Assembly (NCBI GenBank): GCA_033765345.1 | Contig: JANRIC010000080.1 | Location: 1 to 49,813, forward strand | DNA from: JANRIC01 sp033765345 | GTDB lineage: Bacteria; Bacteroidota; Bacteroidia; Cytophagales; Microscillaceae | Length of the DNA: 49,813 bases | Direction: 5' to 3' | Shown: piece by piece, positions 7,281 to 16,562 of the stretch | How positions within the stretch are numbered: position 1 is the stretch's first letter | Layout of the letters: each line of letters opens with the position of its first letter | Position numbers and translations under genes: made by a program | The notes under the pieces: generated by a model | Told to the model about the DNA's origin: nothing | The model's database searches: none | What the model saw: only the letters and a program-made list of their open reading frames with translations

Positions 7281-10200
7281 TTAAAAATCTGCAAGCACAA
7301 TTTTACGAACTTTAAGATCACCACAATCAATCACCATATAATAAGTACCGCGTGGCAGACCCCTTAAATCAAACTCTGAGAGCCAATTTTCGCCTTGTTT
7401 TGAAAAAAAACTACTCATAAGTTTTCTTCCCTCCGAAGTATAAAGGGCTGACTTTACATGGGAAAGATTCGCAGATGAAGGCCCTGTGTAACTCACCTGC
7501 ACATAATCGCGGGCAGGGTTGGGAAATGCCTGAAACCATTCTTCTTTGAAGTGGGGATGTTGCCCGGCAAGGTCATTTTCAATACTGAGGGCAGAACCCG
7601 GATTAATCAGCAATGCTACCCAATCTTCGGTAGGTTCGCTGGGTGGAGGTCCGACGGTGACAGTATCTTTAGCCTGGATGCTGGTAATCTCGCCCTGCTG
7701 GAGGATACCTCCGGTTCGGGGATTATACCAAAAGATTTCATAGATGATATCTTTGTTGGGATTCAGTCTAAGTTCGGTTGTACCTCCTTGAGCCAGATAG
7801 ATCACATAGATAGAGTCGGGTTTTGCCAAGCAATATTTTTGGTTGTTTGCATCAAGATTACCGATGAGTTCATTTTGGTTTGTCATTTCCCAGAAAGGAA
7901 TGTGATTATCTACAAAGAACTCGAGGGCGTATTTATTATAATCCCACATATTATCCCGGCTTCTCCAGTTTTCGGCATTGAGGTCATTTTGGGGAAGATT
8001 GTATCCGAAGTAATATTCTACTCCGCCCCCTCCGGCCATGAGATTAGCCCAGAGTACATTTTGGCGGATATTTTTTTGAGTAGGGTTGGTTTGGGTGTTG
8101 AATCCTTCCCAGCCTGTATCCGGGGCGACACCGATCAGGGGGGGATTTTGCTCATCACTGGTTACAACCCACTTTCTGCCTTCTTCTGCGGATCGTTTGA
8201 CCCAGTTGAGTGTAAAAGCGTGTATTCTGTTAAAAGGGAGCTGAAGAGATGGTCCTGTAAGCTGGGATTGGCTACCGATCAGTCCTTCGTAGATTTCAGT
8301 ATTAAAAGGAGCAACAGGATAAGTATGGATGACAATAGGATGCTGATAAGGGTCATGTTTCTGGAAATAAGCGATCATTTCCTGTTGTTGGGTACGTGTT
8401 TGGGTATTTTCTTCGCCGATATTCCAGTTGAGGGCGAGGTGATGCCCAAAACGTGCGATGAGTTCCCGATAGTACAGTTTGCGCTCGATGCCTAGGTCTC
8501 CGCCGTCAAGCCCCCAAGTGGGATGATTGTCATTTTCTTCTTCCTGGGTTTTGAAATGAAGAAACATGCCTTTTTTGTCGGCGTGTTCGAAGATGATTTC
8601 CCACTGATCTAACTTAGAACAGTCATATTGAAGAGGGTTTTCAGGATTTACAAAAGGCCATACATTCGTGCCGTCTCCTCCGGCATTATAGGTAAGGAAA
8701 CTAAAGGCATTATTTCCTTTTTCAGAAAGATAATTGATCGCTCCAATAAGTCCTTTGCCTTTTTCACCCTGCCAGGTAGGGTCTCCGTTTTGCCAATCCT
8801 CGATGTGTGCTTTCCAGGTTTTAAGTAGATTATTGCTATCGGAGCGTACTTTGGTGGGATAGGTATTATCAAAATCTGCATAAGCGAGCAGAGTTTCGGG
8901 GCTATCAGCACCGGCTTTGAGAAACCAATCCCCATTTTGAAATCTCAAATAATGATGCCCTACATATTCCAGGAAGCCTTTTCCTCTCAGATCACATCCG
9001 ATCTTATTACTTTGAGCTACTTGAAATGCGCCTTCTTCTCCATCAAAATAATTGGCTATTCCGGCATTTTGATCATCCGTGATGGCGATATTTTTTCCGC
9101 TTCTGAATGAAGCTTTGTAAGACCAGTTGCCTGTTTCGTAGGGAACAAAATGCACGCGCCACTTATTGCCTGTGCTTGCGCCAGTTTCTGCGGCTTCGCC
9201 GTCAGCGGCATAATAACCAGGTACTAAAAAAGTCTTTTTTCCATTGCTGAACGTGACATTCAGGCGATAATCCAGGAAGGGGTTTATAGAGTCTTGCTCG
9301 GATGTTTCGGGACCTTCAAAAGTCAGGGTAATTTTGTGCCATTTTTTGAGTTCGCCAGTAATTTTTACGAATCTTTTCAGGTTTGTTTTTCGGGTAGCCC
9401 ACAACACCATATTCTGCGCCAGCGTAAAATTATCTGCCTTTGTAATATCTGTTCCTGTGCTTTGATTCCAGAAAGTATTTCGATCAAAAATGCCCAGAAT
9501 ACGTCCTTGTCCGATTTCGGCGGCGGCCAAGGCACAATCTAGGGCATCATCCTGGATATTTTCTCCTAAGTCGGGGTCATTGATTGCGATAGCACCACTT
9601 GTGCCGCTATTTTGGAAAGGAGCCAACTGATAGGCAGTGTCTCGGGGCATCTTTCCAGGCCAATCGCGAAGAATTCGGATAGGGCTGCAGCCTTGCCCCT
9701 CGAAGGTTAGGCGTGTTTTTTTGGAAATAGCTGTATTGATAAAATGCGGTGTAGTCCATTCTTTGACCAGATTGATCCCTCTTTGCCCGCCCTGGTCGGT
9801 CAAGAAAAACAGACCGAATTGGGCTGTAAGTAAATTATCACTGTCTCTGCCTCTTTCATTATCACGGCCTACATTTTCCCAATAACCCCCAAAATTGGCA
9901 TCTGTAAAAGCAATTATCCCTCCTCCCCTTCTGACCCATCGACTTACGGCACGAGCTTCTTCTTTAGTCCAAAGTTTTTGATTAGAACTTAAGATGATTA
10001 ATTGGTAGGATTTCAGAAAATCATCCGTCAGAGTGACGGACAGATCCCAGAACTGATCCATTTTAAAACCTAGCTCCTCGATTCCTTGTCTGAATTTAGA
10101 CATTCCCTTCGGGTTGGTATCATCGAGCCGCATTTGCTCAAAGGGAATGCCTGAATATTGGATGTCTTGTGGTGTACGCCCCGAAACGTCAATTTCACCA

Positions 10201-10601
10201 TACATATAAAGTATCTTTAAGGGTGGATTGCTTACAATTAGCTCAAGCTTAAGGCTGGCAAGCCCTCCTTGAGAGGAAGTAGCTGAAAGAGTAGTTTGAT
10301 AAGTACCAGGAGTCAATTGTGAAGCATCGATCCGCAAGGTAATCTGTACGATAAAAGGTTTGGTTTTACCGTTTGGATTAATGATTTTGATCCAGTTTAC
10401 TTCATCGTCTTTCTGCACGGTATAGCTCACATCAGCATTTACAGAAAGCAGGGATACAGCTCTTTGAAGTATTTGACCTTGTTGAATTTCCAGCTTTAGT
10501 TGTTGTGGAACAAAAATGAGTCCTTGGTTGGCAATTGCTTGTGTTTGTATGGATATAATAATCCAGAGGATGAAGTATCCTTGATGACGAAATACCTTCA
10601 T
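7281..10601 (-). CDS. Secreted multidomain glycosidase-like protein (BACON, ThuA-like, DUF5060, TIM barrel, T9SS tail)
   Basis: This 1,106-aa protein has an N-terminal signal peptide (ILWIIISIQTQAIANQ). A BACON-type beta domain (about 30-125) is followed by a ThuA/glutamine-amidotransferase-like region (about 128-400; LKILYMYGEIDVSG, VRRGGGIIAFTDANFGG). A DUF5060 beta domain (about 415-505) precedes an apiosidase/DUF4038-like TIM barrel (about 545-900). NIGEEN near residue 730 holds a candidate catalytic glutamate. The last 80 residues (from FQAFPNPARDYVQVSY) form a type IX secretion sorting domain, so the protein is exported across the outer membrane. The likely role is degradation of plant- or algal-type polysaccharide or glycoside; the substrate cannot be told. 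No SusCD pair or other CAZyme is nearby. Confidence 0.85.
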   Translation of the reverse strand: MKVFRHQGYFILWIIISIQTQAIANQGLIFVPQQLKLEIQQGQILQRAVSLLSVNADVSYTVQKDDEVNWIKIINPNGKTKPFIVQITLRIDASQLTPGTYQTTLSATSSQGGLASLKLELIVSNPPLKILYMYGEIDVSGRTPQDIQYSGIPFEQMRLDDTNPKGMSKFRQGIEELGFKMDQFWDLSVTLTDDFLKSYQLIILSSNQKLWTKEEARAVSRWVRRGGGIIAFTDANFGGYWENVGRDNERGRDSDNLLTAQFGLFFLTDQGGQRGINLVKEWTTPHFINTAISKKTRLTFEGQGCSPIRILRDWPGKMPRDTAYQLAPFQNSGTSGAIAINDPDLGENIQDDALDCALAAAEIGQGRILGIFDRNTFWNQSTGTDITKADNFTLAQNMVLWATRKTNLKRFVKITGELKKWHKITLTFEGPETSEQDSINPFLDYRLNVTFSNGKKTFLVPGYYAADGEAAETGASTGNKWRVHFVPYETGNWSYKASFRSGKNIAITDDQNAGIANYFDGEEGAFQVAQSNKIGCDLRGKGFLEYVGHHYLRFQNGDWFLKAGADSPETLLAYADFDNTYPTKVRSDSNNLLKTWKAHIEDWQNGDPTWQGEKGKGLIGAINYLSEKGNNAFSFLTYNAGGDGTNVWPFVNPENPLQYDCSKLDQWEIIFEHADKKGMFLHFKTQEEENDNHPTWGLDGGDLGIERKLYYRELIARFGHHLALNWNIGEENTQTRTQQQEMIAYFQKHDPYQHPIVIHTYPVAPFNTEIYEGLIGSQSQLTGPSLQLPFNRIHAFTLNWVKRSAEEGRKWVVTSDEQNPPLIGVAPDTGWEGFNTQTNPTQKNIRQNVLWANLMAGGGGVEYYFGYNLPQNDLNAENWRSRDNMWDYNKYALEFFVDNHIPFWEMTNQNELIGNLDANNQKYCLAKPDSIYVIYLAQGGTTELRLNPNKDIIYEIFWYNPRTGGILQQGEITSIQAKDTVTVGPPPSEPTEDWVALLINPGSALSIENDLAGQHPHFKEEWFQAFPNPARDYVQVSYTGPSSANLSHVKSALYTSEGRKLMSSFFSKQGENWLSEFDLRGLPRGTYYMVIDCGDLKVRKIVLADF

Positions 10602-10876
10602 AAATTAGTTTATGTTTGAGTTTATGATATTTGTAAATATCCAAGAATGACCTAAAGCGGATTTGGAAAATTTATGGTTGAGTCACTTGTGGGTTGAAGC
10701 AGGTTTTGGTATTAATTAAAAATTTAAAAGAAATAAAATACTTTTAAAATTTCAAACTAGCTTCCGCAAAGTCTTTCGGATAATTTTTTATATGCGTAAA
10801 TTTACAACATTAAAATCTTATATTTCAAGATAGTTTTTAATTTTTCAGATAAAAACCCTTTAAAACCCTCTATACA

Positions 10877-12004
10877 TTGCAATTTGCGGATATTTACGGA
10901 CTGACAGAAACCAAAAAAAGATTACTCCGGGCAATAAAGAACCGTCAGATTGCTCATGCACAGCTTTTTTTCGGCAATAGTGGCTGTGCCAATCTGTCAT
11001 TGGCATTGGCTTATGCCTGCTTCATACATTGCGAGCAAGCTCAGGCAGAGGATTCCTGTGGTCAATGCCCTTCCTGTAAAAAACATAAAAAATTTATCCA
11101 TCCTGATCTGAATTTTGTATTCCCTGTGACTACTTCCAAAAAGGTAAGCACCAAGCCATTATCACAGGATTATCTGGAAGAATGGCGGGATGCTTTGCGC
11201 CAAAACCCATACCTGAGCTTAAGCCGTTGGCTAGAAATTATAGGTGCAGAAAATAAACAAGCCAATATTTCGGTAGAAGAGAGCCGTAATATCATCAAGA
11301 CACTTTCACTAAAAGCGTACGAAGGCGGTTATAAAATTCTGATGATCTGGCTTCCCGAATTTATGAATATCCAGTCTGCCAATGCAATCCTAAAAATTTT
11401 GGAAGAACCCCGACCTGACACCCTATTTTTACTTGTGTCGCAAAATTATCAAAAATTATTGCCAACCATTCTCTCCAGGGTTCAATCGGTACAGATTCCT
11501 GATTTTACGGATGAAGAAATTCAAACGAATCTTTTGCAGCATCATGATTTAGATATTCAAAAAGTCAAAAACATTGCTTACCTGGCCGCCGGAGACCTCA
11601 ACCGGGCTTTGGAATTGGTTGGAGAGATGGCTCAGGATCCGCACGATTTTCTAAGAGATTGGTTAAGGGCTTGTTATAAATCAGATTTTACCCAGTTCTA
11701 TCATTTTACAGAGCAATTCAATCAATGGGCAAAAGACGCACAAAAGAGTTTGTTTGGATATGGATTAAACACTTTTCGGGAAGCTTTGGTTTTTAAGTCC
11801 GGTAACTTAGCACTTATGCGTATGAGCGATGAAAAAGTAAAATTTGTTCAGGGTTTCTCCGGCACATTGAATATTGAAAAAATAGAGGATTTGTATACGA
11901 TTTTTAATGAAGCTATGTATCATCTGGAGCGGAATGCCAATGCAAAAATCACCTTTATGGATGTCTCTTTGCAATTGGCAAGACTTTTTAGAACTGCATC
12001 ATGA
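10877..12004 (+). CDS. holB: DNA polymerase III delta-prime subunit
   Basis: This 375-aa clamp-loader subunit is part of the DnaX complex that loads the beta clamp. The zinc-binding cysteines CGQCPSCKK are present. The P-loop region (FFGNSGCANLSLALAYA) is degenerate and lacks the GKT lysine, as expected for the non-hydrolysing delta-prime subunit. The sensor region KILKILEEPRPDTLFLLVSQN and LPTILSRVQ are also family hallmarks, the latter containing the SRC-like arginine position. The frame starts at TTG (10877), giving MQFADIYGL, the usual start context of this family; no in-frame ATG lies nearby. Promoter must be in the 275-bp divergent gap with the DUF5060 gene. Confidence 0.93.
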   Translation: MQFADIYGLTETKKRLLRAIKNRQIAHAQLFFGNSGCANLSLALAYACFIHCEQAQAEDSCGQCPSCKKHKKFIHPDLNFVFPVTTSKKVSTKPLSQDYLEEWRDALRQNPYLSLSRWLEIIGAENKQANISVEESRNIIKTLSLKAYEGGYKILMIWLPEFMNIQSANAILKILEEPRPDTLFLLVSQNYQKLLPTILSRVQSVQIPDFTDEEIQTNLLQHHDLDIQKVKNIAYLAAGDLNRALELVGEMAQDPHDFLRDWLRACYKSDFTQFYHFTEQFNQWAKDAQKSLFGYGLNTFREALVFKSGNLALMRMSDEKVKFVQGFSGTLNIEKIEDLYTIFNEAMYHLERNANAKITFMDVSLQLARLFRTAS

Positions 12005-12015
12005 ACTCTGATTTA

Positions 12016-13935
12016 TTATTTCAGTACTACTTCCATCAATTTTTCTACTTGATTGGCAATATCTTCAGGAGCAAAGCCGCATTCTTTGTGTAATTCCAAC
12101 TGGCTGCCGTGCTCTATGACGAGGTCGGGGATTCCAAGTCGGACGACTTGCGCACGGTATTGGTGATCTGCCATAAACTCAAGTATAGCTGAGCCGAAAC
12201 CTCCCTGCAAGCAACCGTCTTCAATGGTAATCACTTTATCAAATTTTTGAAAAATTTCGTGTAGAAGTTTGGTATCAAGGGGTTTTACAAAACGCATATC
12301 GTAATGAGCTGGATTTAAGCCTTTTTTTGTCAACATTTGACAAGCTTCTAGGGCGTAGTTTCCGATATGCCCAATGGTCAGCAGGGCTACTTCTTCGCCG
12401 TCTTTGATCTTTCTTCCGGTGCCGATTTCGATTTCTTCAAAAGGGGTACGCCATTCGGGCATCACACCTTCGCCACGCGGATAGCGAATACTAACGGCTT
12501 TTTTGAGGTCTTTGAATTTATCCAAAGAGACGGTATACATCAGATTGCGTAGTTCGCTTTCATTCATGGGTGAAGCTACGATCATATTGGGGATACAACG
12601 CATGTAGGCAATATCATAAGCTCCGTGGTGCGTAGGTCCATCAGCCCCCGCAAATCCGGCACGGTCTAGGCAGAAAATCACGGGGAGTTCTTGAATACAA
12701 ACATCGTGAATCACCTGATCAAAAGCCCTTTGCATAAAGGTAGAATAGATATTGCAAAAGACAGTCATTCCTTGTGTAGCCAAACCTGCGGAGACAGTCA
12801 CGGCGTGTTGTTCGGCAATCCCTACGTCAATAGCGCGATCAGGCATTTCTTTCATCATCATATTGAGTGAGGAGCCGGAAGGCATGGCAGGGGTGATGCC
12901 CATGATTTTCTTGTTTTCACGGGCTAATTCAAGGATTGTATGCCCAAACACATCCTGGTATTTGGGAGGTTGAGGCTTATCATAAGTTTTTTTATAGATT
13001 TCACCCGTGATTTTATCAAAAAGCCCAGGAGCGTGCCACTTGGTTTGGTCTTTTTCGGCCAGATCGTAGCCTTTGCCTTTTACGGTGACACAATGCAGGA
13101 TTTTAGGTCCAGGGATTTGCTTCAGGTCATTTAATACACTGACCAGATGATTGATGTCGTGCCCGTCTACGGGTCCGAAATATCGCAGATTCAGGGACTC
13201 GAACAAATTGCTTTGTTTTAATACAGAACCCTTAATGGCACCTTCTATTTTGGAAGCGAAATTCTGAAGATTGGCAAATCGCCTGAATTTGCCCAGAATG
13301 TTCCAAAGTTCATCTCTAAACACATTATATGCTCTGGAAGTAGTAATATCGGTCAGGTAATCTTTTAAAGCACCCACATTGGGGTCGATAGACATGCAGT
13401 TGTCATTGAGTATGATCAGCAGATTGGTATCAGACACACCGGCGTGGTTCATCCCTTCAAAAGCCAGTCCGCCTGTCATCGCTCCGTCACCAATGATGGC
13501 AACGTGCTGGCGATTTTCACCCTTTAATTTAGAAGCAATCGCCATGCCCAATGCTGCAGAAATAGATGTAGAGGAGTGCCCTACCCCAAAAGTATCATAA
13601 ATACTTTCTTTGCGCTTTGGAAAGCCTGAAATCCCTTTATATTTACGATTGGTATGAAATACTTCTCTGCGTTCGGTAAGAATTTTATGCCCATAAGCCT
13701 GATGCCCGACATCCCAAACCAACAAATCATCTGGTGTATTAAACACATAATGCAAAGCCACAGTCAATTCTACTACGCCCAAGCTCGCCCCAAAGTGCCC
13801 CCCGTGAACAGAAACCACATCAATAATATACTGACGCAATTCAGTACTTAAATCATAAAGTTGGGATGCATTCAGCCGCCTTAAATCAGCCGGATTGTGT
13901 ATGTTTTTCAGTAATTTACCGGGCTCAATCAGCAT
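12016..13935 (-). CDS. dxs: 1-deoxy-D-xylulose-5-phosphate synthase
   Basis: This 639-aa thiamine-diphosphate enzyme condenses pyruvate with glyceraldehyde-3-phosphate, the first step of the MEP isoprenoid pathway. Recognised blocks are HVGHxxYGHKILT-like DVGHQAYGHKILTERR, SGFPKRKES, GHSSTSISAALGMA, and the ThDP/Mg motif GDGAMTGGLAFEGMNHAG with NDNCMSI. The transketolase central and C-terminal domains follow (DVGIAEQHAVTVSAGLATQG, DRAGFAGADGPTHHG). The length is normal. It converges tail to tail on holB with only 11 bp between the stops and no clear hairpin there. Confidence 0.98.
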   Translation of the reverse strand: MLIEPGKLLKNIHNPADLRRLNASQLYDLSTELRQYIIDVVSVHGGHFGASLGVVELTVALHYVFNTPDDLLVWDVGHQAYGHKILTERREVFHTNRKYKGISGFPKRKESIYDTFGVGHSSTSISAALGMAIASKLKGENRQHVAIIGDGAMTGGLAFEGMNHAGVSDTNLLIILNDNCMSIDPNVGALKDYLTDITTSRAYNVFRDELWNILGKFRRFANLQNFASKIEGAIKGSVLKQSNLFESLNLRYFGPVDGHDINHLVSVLNDLKQIPGPKILHCVTVKGKGYDLAEKDQTKWHAPGLFDKITGEIYKKTYDKPQPPKYQDVFGHTILELARENKKIMGITPAMPSGSSLNMMMKEMPDRAIDVGIAEQHAVTVSAGLATQGMTVFCNIYSTFMQRAFDQVIHDVCIQELPVIFCLDRAGFAGADGPTHHGAYDIAYMRCIPNMIVASPMNESELRNLMYTVSLDKFKDLKKAVSIRYPRGEGVMPEWRTPFEEIEIGTGRKIKDGEEVALLTIGHIGNYALEACQMLTKKGLNPAHYDMRFVKPLDTKLLHEIFQKFDKVITIEDGCLQGGFGSAILEFMADHQYRAQVVRLGIPDLVIEHGSQLELHKECGFAPEDIANQVEKLMEVVLK

Positions 13936-14356
13936 ATTCTCAATTTTTTAATTAATAAATCAATTCAGATAAAAATTTCCATACATTTTGCTTTGGGTAA
14001 AAAGCAAGGAGCAAATATAATTCTAATTTTTCATTTAGATACATATAACTCCCAAACATCCGATTAGGTTTTAGAGAAATCCTTAAGCTTTGTTAATATC
14101 CCAACGTAAAATAGAGATTTTTTAGTTTCAATTGTTTCAGAAAAAAATGAAAGATTGAGAATAATTTTTATTTTCTTTTCGATTCAGGGCTAAAATGCGT
14201 AGTTTCGCATCGGTTTTTATACGAAAATGAAAGGGATTTACAAGACTTACTCTGCAAAGGTCTTGTTTTTGATTTAATTGAGGGGCTTGATTCTTCATGA
14301 AATTCACCCCAGTTTGAGCATAATTGATATAGGATAGGGATTTAAATAAATATACC
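13936..14356. other. Intergenic region, divergent dxs / scpA promoters
   Basis: These 421 bp hold no convincing coding frame. Both outward promoters must lie here. I see only weak structure: a 7-bp hairpin TTGCTTT/AAAGCAA near 13989-14010, and a 6-bp hairpin CAAGAC/GTCTTG (14241-14265) followed by five T, which could attenuate scpA transcription. Nothing else is recognised. Confidence 0.5.
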
Positions 14357-15115
14357 TTGAGCTTTGAAATAAAACTGCCTCTTTTTGAAGGACCTTTTGA
14401 TTTGTTGTTGTTTTTTATTGAGCGAAGTGAGATAGATATTTATGACATTCCGATTGCACAGATTACGGATGATTTTCTGAGCTATCTGGAGCAGATGGAG
14501 CGTATGAATATAGAAGTAGCCAGCGAGTTTATCCTAGTAGCAGCTAAGTTGATGCATATCAAGGTCAGGATGTTGCTTCCCAGGGATGAAAGCGACCCTA
14601 CCCAGGAAGACCCTCGCGAGGAACTGATCAACTACCTGCTGGAATACAAAAAATACAAATCTGTACTAGAATACTTTACAGAGCTTGAAAACGAACAACT
14701 CAAGCGAGAACACCGAGGCAATATCCTGGAAGAGCTCAAAGAAGTAGCCAAAAACAATGAGTTGGAGCTAGAACTGCATCATGTGGATTTGTATAAACTA
14801 CTCAAAATCTACGAACAGGTAATCCACAAAGCCATAGAGAGAGACAATCGCCCTACCCATACCATTGTACCTTATCCCTATTCGGTGAGCGGACAAAAAG
14901 ACTACCTGATCAGTACGCTCAAAGTACGCCCTAGGCTTTCCTTTCAGGAAGCCATTGAGGCCAATCCCAGTAAAATTGCCGTAATTTTTAACTTTTTGGC
15001 CATTCTTGAGTTATTACAAAATCGTTTTATAAATTTGTATCTTGGAGAAGGTTTCAATAACTTTTGGATAGAAGCACGTATTGAACCTGCGGTTGAGTTA
15101 AACCCGGAAGAGTAA
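14357..15115 (+). CDS. scpA: Segregation and condensation protein A
   Basis: This 252-aa kleisin joins SMC and ScpB in the bacterial condensin complex that compacts and segregates the chromosome. The N-terminus (KLPLFEGPFDLLLFFIERSEIDIYDIPIAQITDDFLSYL) is the family signature. An SMC-binding helical region follows (ASEFILVAAKLMHIKVRMLLP). The C-terminus contains the winged-helix-like part (VIFNFLAILELLQNRFI). The frame begins with TTG at 14357, placing serine-phenylalanine-glutamate before the conserved start; no ATG is available nearby. scpB and smc are not in the window. The downstream membrane-protein gene starts 4 bp after its stop, so the two are co-transcribed. Confidence 0.95.
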   Translation: MSFEIKLPLFEGPFDLLLFFIERSEIDIYDIPIAQITDDFLSYLEQMERMNIEVASEFILVAAKLMHIKVRMLLPRDESDPTQEDPREELINYLLEYKKYKSVLEYFTELENEQLKREHRGNILEELKEVAKNNELELELHHVDLYKLLKIYEQVIHKAIERDNRPTHTIVPYPYSVSGQKDYLISTLKVRPRLSFQEAIEANPSKIAVIFNFLAILELLQNRFINLYLGEGFNNFWIEARIEPAVELNPEE

Positions 15116-15119
15116 AACT

Positions 15120-16208
15120 ATGGAAATACAAAAAAACGTAGATTCTGGAGGATTATTAAAACAAATGCATCCCAGTCGGATTATCATTCCGATATTGATT
15201 GGTCTGGCGATGACTGCCTATTTGATTTATTCGGATTTGAAGGGCGAAAGTGAGGCTATTTTTAAAGGATTAGCCCAGGTAAATTACTTTTGGCTGGGGA
15301 TGGCACTGCTGGTTTTACTTTTCAGAGACTTGTTTTATATCATTAGGATTCGTTATTTGACCGATAAACGACTGACCTGGAAAGGGAGTTTTTATACCAT
15401 TGTGTTGTGGGAGTTTTCATCTGCCTTGAGTCCTTCGGCGGTGGGTGGTACGGCGATAGCTTCCTTCTTACTCCTTAAAGAAGGCATTGGTTTTGGTAAA
15501 TCCTTGGCTTACGTGATTGTTTCGGCGATTCTGGATAATTCTTATTTTATTGTTTTTGGGGCGATTGTCCTGATTTTGAATTATTCTCAGGTATTTCCAC
15601 AAGGAGATATTTTTCATTTTGAGAATGCCGATCCCGCTTATTCTACTGCACTTAAAGTGACTTTTTATACGAGTTATACGGTGATTACCTTGTATAACCT
15701 GTTAATGATATACGGTTTGTTTGTCAAGCCGGAGTTTATCAAGTGGTTGTTTGTCAAAATTACCTCCATTCGCTGGTTCAAACGCTGGAAGCGTGCTGCT
15801 TTGAAGCAGGGCGAAGAAGTAATTTTATCCTCAGCAGAACTCAAAGGCAAAAGTTGGTTTTATTGGGCTACGGCTATTTTTTCAACAATTCTGATCTGGA
15901 CATCCCGCTATTTTATAGTCAATTGCCTGATTTCGGCATTTGTAATCATTAGTCCGGGGGATCATACTTTTATATTATCCCGACACGTGGTGCTGTGGGT
16001 TTTATTATTGATTGGTATCACCCCTGGAGCCTCCGGAATCGCAGAATTTGCCTTTAAAAACTTCTTTATTCAGTTTGCAGGGGCACTTTCAGGGATTATT
16101 GCCGTACTTTGGCGAGTACTGACCTACTATCCCTATCTGTTGCTGGGTGTGATTTTCCTACCTCGCTGGGTCAAGCGGGTGTTTTATGATAAGCCGCAGG
16201 AGGGATAG
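15120..16208 (+). CDS. UPF0104/lysylphosphatidylglycerol synthase transmembrane-like protein
   Basis: This 362-aa integral inner-membrane protein has about eight hydrophobic helices. Motifs of the LPG-synthase membrane domain family (MprF N-domain, AglD-like) are present: FRDLFYIIRIRYLT, LWEFSSALSPSAVGGTAIASFLLLKEGIGFGKSLA, and the C-terminal GITPGASGIAEFAF. Members move or modify lipids, for example as lipid flippases; the cytoplasmic aminoacyl-transferase domain of MprF is absent. Bacteroidota members often remain unnamed. It lies 4 bp after scpA and ends before a strong terminator, so it is the second gene of that operon. Confidence 0.85.
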   Translation: MEIQKNVDSGGLLKQMHPSRIIIPILIGLAMTAYLIYSDLKGESEAIFKGLAQVNYFWLGMALLVLLFRDLFYIIRIRYLTDKRLTWKGSFYTIVLWEFSSALSPSAVGGTAIASFLLLKEGIGFGKSLAYVIVSAILDNSYFIVFGAIVLILNYSQVFPQGDIFHFENADPAYSTALKVTFYTSYTVITLYNLLMIYGLFVKPEFIKWLFVKITSIRWFKRWKRAALKQGEEVILSSAELKGKSWFYWATAIFSTILIWTSRYFIVNCLISAFVIISPGDHTFILSRHVVLWVLLLIGITPGASGIAEFAFKNFFIQFAGALSGIIAVLWRVLTYYPYLLLGVIFLPRWVKRVFYDKPQEG

Positions 16209-16217
16209 AAAAAGTAT

Positions 16218-16252
16218 CAGGTAGAAACGTCGTATTGCGGGGTTTCTACCTG
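16218..16252 (+). terminator. Terminator after scpA operon
   Basis: A perfect 11-bp stem (CAGGTAGAAAC / GTTTCTACCTG) with a 13-nt loop is followed by TGAATTTTT. It lies 10 bp after the stop of the UPF0104 gene and, with poorer tails, could also serve the convergent small gene at 16268-16378. Confidence 0.8.
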
Positions 16253-16267
16253 TGAATTTTTAACGCT

Positions 16268-16378
16268 TTATTCTTTGCTTTTAGCAATTTTTTTGGCGTT
16301 TTTGGCAGCTTTTTTCTCTTTTGGGGTTTTGGCAGCTTCTTTTTTGCTGCCTTTTTTTACGTCTTGTGATTTACTCAT
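16268..16378 (-). CDS. 36-aa lysine/alanine-rich protein
   Basis: A short minus-strand frame from ATG (16378) to TAA encodes MSKSQDVKKGSKKEAAK..., about 40% lysine with alanine and no hydrophobic core. It is very basic and presumably disordered. Such short Lys/Ala-rich proteins are recurrent in Bacteroidota and may bind nucleic acid or ribosomes, but no function is established here. It lies alone between two convergent or spaced genes. The amphipathic, ordered codon pattern argues for a real gene; low complexity argues for caution. Confidence 0.5.
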   Translation of the reverse strand: MSKSQDVKKGSKKEAAKTPKEKKAAKNAKKIAKSKE

Positions 16379-16562
16379 CAGAATATTTATTATTTACAGG
16401 ATCATCCAACTAATGATCCATTGAGTAAGCTAGGTATTTTATTTGGATTTTAAGTACTCTTATACATTTAATTATTCAGATTTACTCCTCAACGCCAATT
16501 TCTTAAAAAAATTCTTTGACATTGAACGCCCTCTTTCTGAGTGTACAAATCTTTCTCATTTC

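Noticed and set aside
7551..8495. A 314-codon open frame on the plus strand opposite the DUF5060 gene
   Set aside because: It lies wholly antisense to a well-supported secreted protein with matching domains. Its translation has no domain, and its openness follows from the codon pattern of the real gene.
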